A DNA stretch of 8,230 bases from an uncultured bacterium (GTDB taxonomy: Bacteria; Patescibacteriota; Minisyncoccia; Phycocordibacterales; CAIZLB01): the NCBI GenBank assembly GCA_903952785.1, contig CAJBHC010000011.1, forward strand, positions 1 through 8,230. Reading direction: 5' to 3'. Positions 1 through 8,089 of the stretch are shown in pieces. The notes below the pieces were generated by a model. The model searched no databases, was not told the origin of the DNA, and saw only the letters and a program-made list of their open reading frames with translations. A program made the translations under genes and the position numbers. How positions within the stretch are numbered: position 1 is the first letter of the stretch; each line of letters opens with the position of its first letter.

Positions 1-2281
1 CACCTAAGGAGGGTAGAGTTACACTTAACAAAAAATCAGTCGATAGTTTGTTATAATAATCGGCATCTATGCTGATTCTACCATCCCATAACGTTAGGTT
101 AAGCCCTAAATCGAACTCTTTATTGGTTTCCCAAGTTAAATTATCATTTCCATAAAAATATGGCACCAAACCACCACCCTGCAAATAGACATTATTGAAT
201 GGATAACCCTGATTTACTGAAGGCTGACCACTCCAAGGCAGGTAACTAAAGTCGCCTACTTTGTTGTTTCCTACCATACCATAACTTATACGCAGTTTCC
301 CATCGCTGAGCACTTTATTCACACCTTTCATAAAAGGTTCCTGAGTAAATCTCCATGCAAAAGCTCCTGATGGAAAATAACCCCATTGCTTTCCGGGAGT
401 AAACTTAGAAGAACCATCCGAACGGCCCGACAAGGTAAACAAGTATGTATCATTGTAAGTATAATTCACCCTTCCCAAAAACGAAAACAACTGTGAACGC
501 GAGCTCATAAATTTGGGTTCAGTTGCAAGCCCTGAAGCAAGACTCAAAATACCATAACTTTCGGTGGCCAAAGGAGCATTTATAGCACTGAAGCCAGTCT
601 GATCCCAATCCTGGTATTGATAAGTAAAACCTGCTAACGCATTTACTGCATGCTTTTTTTTGAATTTTGCAGCATAGGTTAAAATGTTTTCGTTCAAATA
701 ATTTTTGCTATTCGTATTGGATACAGAGCCATTAATTCCATTAGCATTCGACACAGAACCCTCTTTGTTGACAAAAAATGAGCCTTGCTGTGTTTTAGAG
801 TTAAAAAAAGTTTCATGTTTCTGATCGTTTCCACCATACGACCCCGACAATTTTAATTTAAAGTTTTTCCAAAATGAGTATTCAAGAAAGGCCCCGATAT
901 TGGATGATTGTTGAATTTTTTTTCGATATTCGTTTTCAGCCTGGATTTTTGGATTTACAAGATTGTCTCCGATAGAACTTGAAGTTCCGTCCATAAAATC
1001 TTCCATAGAGCCTTCATCAAATATCGACCCCATCAGGTCTGGATTACCCACACCCCCTACAGGTCGGTATTGCCACATGGCTTGTACTACACCACCGCCA
1101 TTCCCCGCGCCATTCCCCGCAGCAGGAATAGTTCCATAAATAGTCGAGTTTGAATACTTAATATTCAACCCCCCTTTTAAATTTTTTGAAAATTTCTGGT
1201 TAATGTTTATTGTCCCTGTAAATCGTGTTAATCCAGTATTGATAATCAACCCTTTTTGATCGAAATAGGAACCCGATGCAATGTACTTTGTGTCGCTATT
1301 TCCACCAGACATACTAATGTAATGGTTCTGTGTCCGACCGGTTCTTAGCGTTAAATCCTGCCAATCATAACCCTGTTTATTTTTATATGAATCTATGGTA
1401 ATATTATTGGTAGGATCCAGATATAAGCTGCTATATATATTATTTCCATTTAGGTCATCCAATTCCAATTGTAATTTTACAAATTGATAAGGACTCATCA
1501 TCTCCATCTTTTTTGTAGCTTTCTGATATCCATCCGAATAACTATAAGTCACTTTAAGTGATCCAGCAACAGATTTATTGGTTGTTATCATTATTACGCC
1601 ATTTGCTCCACGTGCACCATATATAGCAATTGAAGAGGCATCTTTTAAGACATCAATAGATTCAATGTCGTTTGGATTAATGGAATTAATATCCATGTTT
1701 TCGATAGGAAAACCATCTACTACATAAAGTGGAGATGCATCTTGTGAAATGGAGCTTCCTCGAATGCTAATTTGCGATGCAGCACCTGGTTGTCCATCAT
1801 TCGAAGAAACAGTCACACCAGCTATTCGGCCACCAAGCGCCTGATCAAAAGATGCAACCGGTGCTTTTTTCATATTTTCTGTATTAGCACTTCCAACCGA
1901 CCCCGTTAAGTCTTTTCTTTTTGAAGTGCCATACCCAACTACAACAACTTCATCAAGGTTCTTTGAACTGAGTGTAAGTGCAATTTTCAGCTCCGATTCG
2001 CCATTATACACAATCTCTTGAGCATTATAGCCAATATACGAAACAATTATTACCGACTTTGAATTAGCGATTGAATTAATTTCGAATTTTCCATTAAAAT
2101 CTGTTATAGTACCTTTTTTTGAGTTTTTCAATACCACATTAACTCCTGGTAAAGTTTCACCCGTTTGAGAATCGAATACTATTCCGGTAATTCTCACTTG
2201 TTGCGAAAATGCAGAAAAAGTCAGTTGGAATGAGATTAAAAGGACAAGTAAGACTAATCGATTCTGAAATAATTCAGTCTT
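1..2281 (-). CDS. SusC/RagA-family TonB-linked outer-membrane transporter, partial at both ends
   Basis: My minus-strand translation gives about 759 codons without a stop, running off the left edge. It starts with a hydrophobic signal peptide (KTELFQNRLVLLVLLISF, cut likely after SAFS, near 2204). A carboxypeptidase-D regulatory-like domain follows (about 1960-2195), then the TonB-box-like segment LDEVVVVGYGT (1925-1957). The plug domain carries LYVVDGFPI (1703-1729) and DVLKDASSIAIYGARGANGV, both hallmarks of SusC proteins. The remainder is TonB-dependent beta-barrel, with typical stretches such as FTLSGRSDGSSKF and NLTWETNKEFDLGL. Family members import oligosaccharides or peptides across the outer membrane with a SusD lipoprotein, using TonB energy; the substrate cannot be read here. 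Full-length members have about 1000 residues, so the barrel C-terminus lies beyond position 1. No ATG lies in frame between the signal peptide and an upstream TGA near 2319, so the start was lost at the junction. No STN domain is present. Confidence 0.93.
2263..2276. repeat. 14-bp direct repeat, copy 1
   Basis: The sequence TCTGAAATAATTCA occurs here and again at 3780-3793 in the same orientation. This copy lies inside the SusC signal-peptide codons, right at the junction. The two copies bracket the truncated ATPase gene almost exactly. In AT-rich DNA a 14-mer match within 8 kb can arise by chance, so a role is uncertain. Confidence 0.6.
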
Positions 2282-2290
2282 ACTGAAGAA
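2263..2290. other. Junction between Bacteroidota-like and Patescibacteria-like DNA
   Basis: The SusC-like signal peptide reads sensibly on the minus strand up to about 2278 (KTELFQ), then becomes unrelated sequence with no start codon. The ATPase reads sensibly on the plus strand from about 2283 (LKKFAAEAA), with no natural start. Two head-to-head genes therefore both lose their 5' ends within a few bases. No mobile-element end, target-site duplication or attachment-site core is visible. Assembly chimerism is the most economical explanation. Confidence 0.75.
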
Positions 2291-3779
2291 GTTTGCTGCG
2301 GAAGCTGCCCCCGCAATTCAAAACAAGGTTGGACAGTTTGTCGCAAACCCGCTCGTCAGAAACATTGTTGGTCAAGAAAAATCTAGTTTTGATATAAGAC
2401 AAATAATGGATGACCGGAAGATTTTGATAATCAACTTGTCAAAAGGAAGAGTGGGCGAGGCTAACGCGAATCTTTTGGGAGCGATGCTCATTACAAAGAT
2501 CTATCTTGCTGCTATGTCTCGTGCTGACTTGGCAGAAAAGGATCTTAAATTAGCTCCACAATTTTACTTATACGTTGACGAGTTCCAATCCTTTGCCAAT
2601 GAATCTTTTGCCGATATTTTATCTGAAGCTAGAAAGTATAAACTTAATCTAACTATTGCAAACCAATATGTAGAACAAATGACAGAGGAGGTTAGAGCGG
2701 CTGTTTTTGGAAACGTCGGAACAATGATAACCTTTAGAGTAGGGGCGTATGATGCAGGGGTTTTTGAAAAAGAATATGCGCCAGAATTTTCTGCGGAAGA
2801 CTTGGTCAATCTTCAGATGTATCAGATGTATTTAAAGTTAATGATAGATGGCGTTACATCACGCCCTTTTTCAGCTGTAGGTATGCCACCAATTGCTAGA
2901 CCTGATATATCTTACACTGATGAAATTATTGCATTATCTAGAGAGCAGTTTGCTAATACAAGAGAAAAGGTGGAGGAAAATATAAGAAATTGGCACATTC
3001 AAAAGATTGGAGCTAAAGAGCCTGTTAAGAGGGTGACAGAAAAGACTGGCGAAAGAGTAAGTGAAAGGGCTGGTGAAAGATTGAGCGAGAGACCAAGTAG
3101 AGAATCAGGAAGAGTGGATCAACCTACAATGCCAGCGGATAACAGGAAAGAAGATAGAAACGGAGACACCGGAAGGGGTAGAGGTAGAGAGATGGGTGGG
3201 GATAGAGAAGGGGGTAGTAGAACGGATTTAACAGATAGACCTTCTAGATCATCAGTCAGGCCAGAATCTAGACCAGATCGTTCAGATAGACAAGATAGAC
3301 CAGAAAGAAGCGATAGATCAGAGCGTAGATCAGAGGCAGCTAGCCGAGCTAGAGATGAGGATAGGCCAAGAATCGTTGGTAGACCGCCACAGACAGAAAG
3401 TCTTTCCAACACCACTTCTCTGTCAATGCCTCCGGCTGTTGAAGATAAGCCTATTGAACAACCTGTGATAAAAGAATTTGCTGACAAAAAAGCTAATCCT
3501 GTCTCCTTAAACTCTTTATCATCAAATCATCCTGAAATTAACAAAGCAAAAAACCAGCAAAAAGATATTAAACCTGAAAATGTGGCTGCGCTTAGGGAGG
3601 CCTTGCTTTCCGTTATGGGAAACGCTGATGCTCCTAAGGAGTTTAAAATAGAAAAGACCAGTAATACCATTCACGTCTCTGCACAAAAAACAGATGAAGT
3701 AGAAAAAGATAATAAGGATCCACACACGGGATCATTAACTCCAGATGACTTGAAAAGAATATTAGATATTAATCAATAA
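2268..3779 (+). pseudogene. VirD4/TraG-type T4SS coupling-protein ATPase, 5'-truncated at a sequence junction
   Basis: The frame ending at 3779 is open back to a TGA at 2265. Homologous-looking sequence begins by about 2283 (LKKFAAEAAPAIQNKVGQF), well upstream of the first ATG at 2406, so 2406 is not the natural start. Counting from that ATG, residues 1-165 form the C-terminal half of a VirD4/TraG-like ATPase domain: KILIINLSKGR (5-15), Walker B FYLYVDEF (53-60; D58, E59) and SEARKYKLNLTIANQY (73-88). Walker A and the N-terminal membrane region are missing. Residues 204-325 are a disordered tail rich in Arg, Asp, Glu and Ser. A more ordered C-terminus follows (VAALREALLSVMG, 393-405; ending LTPDDLKRILDINQ). 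Such proteins sit at the inner membrane and feed DNA or protein substrates to a type IV secretion channel. The sequence resembles Patescibacteria versions. Lacking Walker A, this copy could not hydrolyse ATP as written; the gap is probably an assembly artefact. Confidence 0.8.
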
Positions 3780-3793
3780 TCTGAAATAATTCA
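3780..3793. repeat. 14-bp direct repeat, copy 2
   Basis: This is the second copy of TCTGAAATAATTCA. It begins one base after the ATPase stop codon, in the short gap before the convergent fucosyltransferase gene. Outside the 14 bases the flanks of the two copies differ. Confidence 0.6.
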
Positions 3794-3843
3794 AAGACAG
3801 CCTATTTAGTTTATGACGCTATGCAGTTTGGTCTGGGAGGGGG

Positions 3844-4725
3844 TTAGATTTTAATCCAATCAAGAGGGGTTACATCATTAGTATTTGCTCTTGGATCCTT
3901 CACCCACTTTTTTGGTGCAATAACAATTTTATTCTTTCTTGAATTCAACCATGCCCCCCACCAACTAAAAGAAGAGTTGGAAATGATATTATGATTACAT
4001 TGGCTCATTAAAAACATATCCTCCTCATCTCTAATTTCAGGTCTTGAAACGCATACATATGGAACTTCTGTTTTTAAATTTTCCTTAACCCAGTTTATAT
4101 CATCAGAAAATACAAATAATACCAATTGTTTTCCACATAATTTAGATTGTAAAATTGAAATAGCTTTATAATAATAAGTCATATCAAGGACTCCGTGGTA
4201 TGCGCTGGAATATTTGTTTGTTATATAATCACATCTTCTAATGTGTATAGATGTGCTGACCCCTCCGTTGTCTTCAACTTGTTTAATTCTATCCTTAAAT
4301 AATTTTGCTTTAGGGTTTAATTTTTCTTTCAGTGTTAGATCGTGTCGCAATGTCGTTTCAATGTCGGAAAAATATTTTTCACTTTGCCAGTTACCCTCTA
4401 GGTTAGAGTTGTCCCTCACCTCTAGATTTTTAGGCTCAAAGATATAACCACCATATGGATTTGCAATACTCTTTATAAGGTTGACGATCTTATCAAAGCC
4501 GTTTTTTATAAAATTAATATTAGATCCAGTATTGCTGTTCGAAATAGTTGCATGAAGATTAAAGCATCCGAGTTGGAAATCTCGCTTAATATCTGTCTCT
4601 GACTGATTCTCAAACATAGATATGTCCAACATTAAAGGAGTTTCCAGTTTAAGAGACACAGCCCTACCAAAAGCATATTGAAATAGCTGGTTTCCTAAAC
4701 CACCCTTTAATTTAACCGTTATCAT
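3844..4725 (-). CDS. Alpha-1,2-fucosyltransferase-like glycosyltransferase, GT11 family
   Basis: A complete 293-residue protein of usual GT11 length. It has the N-terminal family signature GGLGNQLFQYAFG (residues 8-20), the GDP-fucose-binding motif HIRRCDY (161-167), the segment FSDD (206-209), and the C-terminal block CNHNIISNSSFSWWGAWLN (243-261). GT11 enzymes transfer L-fucose from GDP-fucose, usually in alpha-1,2 linkage onto galactose of lipopolysaccharide O-chains, capsules or other surface glycans. There is no signal peptide or membrane helix, so it should act at the cytoplasmic face. The gene is convergent with the ATPase (64-bp gap) and divergent from the O-antigen-ligase-like gene (117-bp shared upstream region), which fits surface-glycan synthesis. 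The ATG at 4725 is preceded by AGGA four bases away. Its acceptor cannot be told from sequence, and strict alpha-1,2 specificity is a family-level assumption. No GDP-fucose synthesis genes are in view. Confidence 0.93.
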   Translation of the reverse strand: MITVKLKGGLGNQLFQYAFGRAVSLKLETPLMLDISMFENQSETDIKRDFQLGCFNLHATISNSNTGSNINFIKNGFDKIVNLIKSIANPYGGYIFEPKNLEVRDNSNLEGNWQSEKYFSDIETTLRHDLTLKEKLNPKAKLFKDRIKQVEDNGGVSTSIHIRRCDYITNKYSSAYHGVLDMTYYYKAISILQSKLCGKQLVLFVFSDDINWVKENLKTEVPYVCVSRPEIRDEEDMFLMSQCNHNIISNSSFSWWGAWLNSRKNKIVIAPKKWVKDPRANTNDVTPLDWIKI

Positions 4726-4733
4726 ATCGTCCT

Positions 4734-4762
4734 AGTGTACGATTTTTAACGATTTTTTACAA
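4734..4762 (-). promoter_or_regulatory. Candidate promoter of the fucosyltransferase gene
   Basis: Read on the minus strand, a -35-like TTGTAA (4762-4757) and a -10-like TACACT (4739-4734) are separated by exactly 17 bases; each matches the sigma-70 consensus at four of six positions. Transcription would start near 4727, only about two bases before the ATG at 4725, so the mRNA would be nearly leaderless. The AGGA at 4733-4730 would then lie upstream of the transcript start. If a more distal promoter is used, that AGGA could instead act as a short-spaced ribosome-binding site. Confidence 0.4.
4739..4758. repeat. Tandem 10-bp repeat in the divergent promoter region
   Basis: ACGATTTTTA (4739-4748) is followed immediately by ACGATTTTTT (4749-4758). 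The two units differ only at the last base and are spaced by one DNA helical turn. They occupy the spacer of the candidate fucosyltransferase promoter. This could be a paired operator half-site or a phased T-tract, but no regulator is recognisable nearby. Confidence 0.55.
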
Positions 4763-4824
4763 ATAGACAGAATGACGAGTTTGTGTTTTGTAGGAAATTA
4801 GGGCTAAAAATAGTAAAACAACTA

Positions 4825-4833
4825 TGATATACT
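4825..4833 (+). promoter_or_regulatory. Extended -10 promoter of the O-antigen-ligase-like gene, probably leaderless
   Basis: TGATATACT fits an extended -10 element (TGn followed by TATACT, five of six matches to TATAAT). No convincing -35 lies 16-18 bases upstream, which an extended -10 can tolerate. Transcription would begin near 4840-4843, at or just before the ATG at 4843. The bases before the ATG (ACTACCCGCATT) hold no Shine-Dalgarno sequence, which agrees with a leaderless message. Confidence 0.55.
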
Positions 4834-4842
4834 ACCCGCATT

Positions 4843-7227
4843 ATGAATAAAACAAACAATTCAATTTGCGAATTTCTGAAATACGCAATAATCGGCCTTG
4901 TCTTTTTAGTACCTTTTGCAGATTTAGTGATAGGGACGTCTCTGTACTTTCCTTTTATTACAGGTAAGGGGTTTATAGCTAGAGCTATAATAATAGTAAT
5001 TGCTCTACTCTACACGTCTCTAGTAATAAGAGACAGAAGCTATTTACCTAAAAAAAGCGCCATAGTATGGTCTGCAACTGCTTTTATTGGGATTCTCTTT
5101 ATTGCAACCATTAATGCGGTTGATCCTTGGAGAAGTTTTTGGAGTAACCAAGAGAGAATGGAGGGCTTTGTAACTCTTTTAGAAATGTTTATTTTGTTTA
5201 TTGCCGCTGCAGGGGTCTTTGGCAATGTATTTGCTCAAAAGGCAAAAGAGAAGAATTTGGTAAGTGTTTGGCCATCAGAATTTGGAGTTTGGAAGTGGTT
5301 TCTTAATACAATGTTGGTACTAAGTGTCATTATGGGAATTTACGCATTTTCTCAAATGAAGTCTACTGATGATCGTATTTTTGGGACATTAGGAAACTCT
5401 TCATATCTAGGAGGTTATGCTATGGTTCACTTCTTTTTGGCGATGTATATGGCTATAGACGTTATTAAGAATCTGATGATATCGTTCAAAAAGATACCTG
5501 CAAAGATTAGAGAAAACACTATTTTCGTTGATGTAATTCTGGTTGTAATTTATGTAGCTATGGGAATATTTAACCTAGCAGTTTTGTACCAAACGGGAAC
5601 AAGAGGTTCTTTTGTGGGTCTGCTCGTTGGATTATTCATTACATCAATCATCTGGGCTATAGCTGAGAAGAAATTACCACTATTTAGATGGGTTGGAATC
5701 ATCTCTGTCGTAATTGTAGTAGCTGTTGTCGCATTTCTTGGAATCAATAAAAATGCAGATTTCGTAAAAAGTAATTATCTTGTTAATAGATTTGCTCAAC
5801 TTATTACTTGGGACATCAATAAGGTTTTGTCTGATCAAGGTCACTCAAGAACAATGATCTGGGGTATGTCTTATCAAGGTGTTAAGGAGAAGCCTATACT
5901 TGGATGGGGGCAAGATAATTTTCCTTATGTATTCTCTAAATACTATGATCCTGCAATGTATGCACAAGAGCAATGGTTTGATAGAACACATAACGTATTC
6001 TTTGACTGGCTAATTGCTGCCGGTTTCTTAGGTCTTTTGGCATACCTTGTATTGTTTCTTTCTGCTATATATACATTATGGAAAAAGACTGACGATAATT
6101 GGAGTGTCACAGAAAGAGCCTTGCTTACGGGAATGTTGATTGCATACTTTGTTCACAACTTCTTTGTCTTTGATAACCTAGCAAGTTATATATTCTTCTT
6201 TACGATTCTTGCTTTCATAAACACTCGTGGACAGGCTGGTAGAGTCCTTGATCGCAAGCCGTTAATTGGAAATGATTATGTTTTAATCATTGACGTTGTT
6301 GCTGTTGTTGTCTTGGCGTATGTTATGTGGATTTCAGTTCTTTCTCCTTATAATTCTAGTGGAAACTTAATAAAAGCCATGCAGGATAAACAAAGAGTTC
6401 TTGTAGACAACAAAGAGCAAACTGTGTCAACAGATCCAAAGGCAAGGTTTAAACTAATAAAAGGGATATTGGAAGCGAATGATTTAACAAGATCAGAGTC
6501 ACGTGAGAGGTTGGTGGATATCGCTGTATCTTTAATTATACAAACAAATAAAACTGACCCAGCTTTTGCTAAGGAGGTGTATGATTATACTATAGACCAA
6601 TATGATAAAGAGTTTGCTAGCGCCAAGAATGATCCTAGGCCTTACTTCTTCAAGTCAATATTCTATCAAAAACTTGGTATGGCAGATAAGGCTCTTGAGG
6701 CGGTAGATCAGGCTTCAAAACTTTCCCCGACAAAACAATCATTCTTGTTTTCTAAAGCGCAGCTTTTATTAACTCTTGGTAAGAAAGATGAAGCTACAGC
6801 GGTGTTTAAAAAAGCTTACGAGTTAGACAAAACAAACGTGGAAGCTCTTAAGTATCATGTATATAGTTTGATTCAAAATAATCAGATTAAAGAAGTTGAT
6901 TCAGTATTAGATGATCATGCTAAGATTGATCCAACCTTTAAAAAGGAGTCAATCTGGAATGATCCAATAATTTTGCAGGCTCTAATTGATACTAAGGTGT
7001 TTGGAAAAGCAATTTCTCTTGCAAAACAAAAGGTTACGGATAATCCAAAAGATGTCCAAGCCTTGATTTCTCTTTCTGCTATATATCTAAAGTCAGGGGA
7101 TAAATGGGCGTCTATTGAGGAATTAAAAAAGATCAAGTTACTTGAACCTAGTTATGCCGCTGATGTTGATAAATATATTAAGGATATTCAAGACGGCAAA
7201 GATCCTTCAGCTCAAAATGCAAATTAA
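4843..7227 (+). CDS. O-antigen ligase/polymerase-like (Wzy_C) membrane protein with C-terminal TPR domain
   Basis: A complete 794-residue protein. Residues 1-500 hold about twelve hydrophobic helices (for example near 12-30, 45-62, 74-91, 152-170, 228-248, 284-300, 389-413, 480-500). Family motifs are GTLGNSSYLGGY (181-192), YQTGTRGSFVGLLVG (249-263), and a large loop (about 301-388) with SRTMIWG, PILGWGQDNF and RTHNVFFD (H383), all typical of the WaaL/Wzy/PglL superfamily. Residues about 598-771 are TPR-like, clearest at 600-631 (KSIFYQKLGMADKALEAVDQ) and 632-665, with another at 738-771. The superfamily polymerises glycans or moves them from lipid carrier to lipid A, protein or cell wall; ligase, polymerase and protein O-glycosyltransferase members cannot be separated by sequence alone. 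The TPR part would lie outside the membrane if the loop does, and may bind an acceptor or partner. The start is supported by the adjacent -10 element. The stop overlaps the next gene by 11 bases. Confidence 0.88.
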   Translation: MNKTNNSICEFLKYAIIGLVFLVPFADLVIGTSLYFPFITGKGFIARAIIIVIALLYTSLVIRDRSYLPKKSAIVWSATAFIGILFIATINAVDPWRSFWSNQERMEGFVTLLEMFILFIAAAGVFGNVFAQKAKEKNLVSVWPSEFGVWKWFLNTMLVLSVIMGIYAFSQMKSTDDRIFGTLGNSSYLGGYAMVHFFLAMYMAIDVIKNLMISFKKIPAKIRENTIFVDVILVVIYVAMGIFNLAVLYQTGTRGSFVGLLVGLFITSIIWAIAEKKLPLFRWVGIISVVIVVAVVAFLGINKNADFVKSNYLVNRFAQLITWDINKVLSDQGHSRTMIWGMSYQGVKEKPILGWGQDNFPYVFSKYYDPAMYAQEQWFDRTHNVFFDWLIAAGFLGLLAYLVLFLSAIYTLWKKTDDNWSVTERALLTGMLIAYFVHNFFVFDNLASYIFFFTILAFINTRGQAGRVLDRKPLIGNDYVLIIDVVAVVVLAYVMWISVLSPYNSSGNLIKAMQDKQRVLVDNKEQTVSTDPKARFKLIKGILEANDLTRSESRERLVDIAVSLIIQTNKTDPAFAKEVYDYTIDQYDKEFASAKNDPRPYFFKSIFYQKLGMADKALEAVDQASKLSPTKQSFLFSKAQLLLTLGKKDEATAVFKKAYELDKTNVEALKYHVYSLIQNNQIKEVDSVLDDHAKIDPTFKKESIWNDPIILQALIDTKVFGKAISLAKQKVTDNPKDVQALISLSAIYLKSGDKWASIEELKKIKLLEPSYAADVDKYIKDIQDGKDPSAQNAN

Positions 7228-8089
7228 GAATTTATTTAAATTTTTGGTGATAATACTGGCCTTAATTGGGCTGGTATTTTCATGTGTATTTATTGGTATG
7301 CAGTTTGGTGTTTTTAACGTTAGAGGGTCAATAGATAATCGTAATAAGTTCTTTACTTCAACAGAGGATAGCCAGTCTTTGATTACGAAAATGCAAGATG
7401 GCTTTAGAAAAAACATGGATTCAACCAGAAAGGTAGTTTTTCCAGATACAAGCTTTGCGTGGATAAAATCAGATGAATGGAAGACGTTAAGTGAGGCGTT
7501 GACTAAAGACAGGGAAGTAATTAGGAAAGCCGCAGGTGAAGCCAATATTAGTCCAAGAATTTTGGTCTCAGTTGTTATTGCTGAACAAATTAGATTTTTT
7601 GCATCTAATAGAGAAAACTTTAAAAGAGTTTTTGAACCGTTAAAGATATTAGGTACACTTTCTCAGTTTTCATTGGGAGTCAGTGGTATTAAACCTGAAA
7701 CCGCAAAGTTAATAGAAAATAATTTGAAGAATCAAAAAGGTGAATTTTATATTTCTAAAGAATATGAGCATATTTTGGATTACAAGGAGGGGGAAGGGGA
7801 TATTTATAGTAGATTAACTGATGAACATAATCATTATTATTCGTATCTATACACCGCATTGTTCATAAAACAAATTGAAGCGCAATGGGCACGTTCTGGA
7901 AATGACATTTCAAACAGGCCAGAAATTCTTGCAACAATTTTTAATCTGGGCTTTAGTAAATCAATTCCTAAAAATAATCCAGAAACAGCAGGTTCAATAA
8001 TTAATATTGCTGGAGAGAAGATTTCTTTTGGAAGATTAGCCTATGAATTCTATTATTCAGGGGAATTGCTAGATATATTTGGATTTTAA
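7217..8089 (+). CDS. Putative membrane-anchored lysozyme-like (transglycosylase-like) protein
   Basis: I place the start at the ATG at 7217, giving 290 residues; the in-frame ATG at 7142 would only add 25 non-signal-like residues deep inside the previous gene. Residues 4-32 are one hydrophobic segment (FLVIILALIGLVFSCVFIG), a signal anchor, leaving the rest outside the membrane. The pattern ISPRILVSVVIAEQ (111-124), SLGVSGIKPETA (152-163) and later RPEILATIFNLGF (234-246) resembles lysozyme-fold murein hydrolases, in which a Glu (candidate E123) is followed by a Ser-x-Gly and a G-x-x-P-x-T-A-like block. The usual Gln of that block is replaced (VSGIKP instead of a QIKP-like form). The C-terminal FGRLAYEFYYSGEL is distinctive but not known to me functionally. 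The 11-bp overlap with the upstream gene and the lack of a strong ribosome-binding site suggest translational coupling. Peptidoglycan cleavage is an inference; a non-catalytic wall-binding role is possible. Confidence 0.7.
   Translation: MQIKNLFKFLVIILALIGLVFSCVFIGMQFGVFNVRGSIDNRNKFFTSTEDSQSLITKMQDGFRKNMDSTRKVVFPDTSFAWIKSDEWKTLSEALTKDREVIRKAAGEANISPRILVSVVIAEQIRFFASNRENFKRVFEPLKILGTLSQFSLGVSGIKPETAKLIENNLKNQKGEFYISKEYEHILDYKEGEGDIYSRLTDEHNHYYSYLYTALFIKQIEAQWARSGNDISNRPEILATIFNLGFSKSIPKNNPETAGSIINIAGEKISFGRLAYEFYYSGELLDIFGF

Noticed and set aside
2406..2408. ATG at 2406 as the true start of the coupling ATPase
   Set aside because: Family-like sequence continues in frame upstream to about 2283, so this Met is internal and the true 5' end is missing.
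3119..3487. 122-codon minus-strand open frame opposite the ATPase tail
   Set aside because: It is the antisense shadow of the purine-rich Arg/Asp/Ser codons and has low-complexity Ser/Leu content.
3781..3843. Bidirectional terminator between the convergent ATPase and fucosyltransferase genes
   Set aside because: No G/C stem followed by a T-run was found on either strand in this gap.
3785..3847. Short open frame ending DAMQFGLGGG before the fucosyltransferase stop
   Set aside because: It is only about 20 codons, starts after a TGA, lacks a ribosome-binding site, and shows no recognisable family; its shared 13-mer with 7297-7309 is likely chance.
7142..7216. Upstream ATG extending the lysozyme-like protein by 25 residues
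   Set aside because: It lies inside the preceding gene, adds residues unlike a signal anchor, and has no supporting ribosome-binding site; the ATG at 7217 directly precedes the membrane segment.
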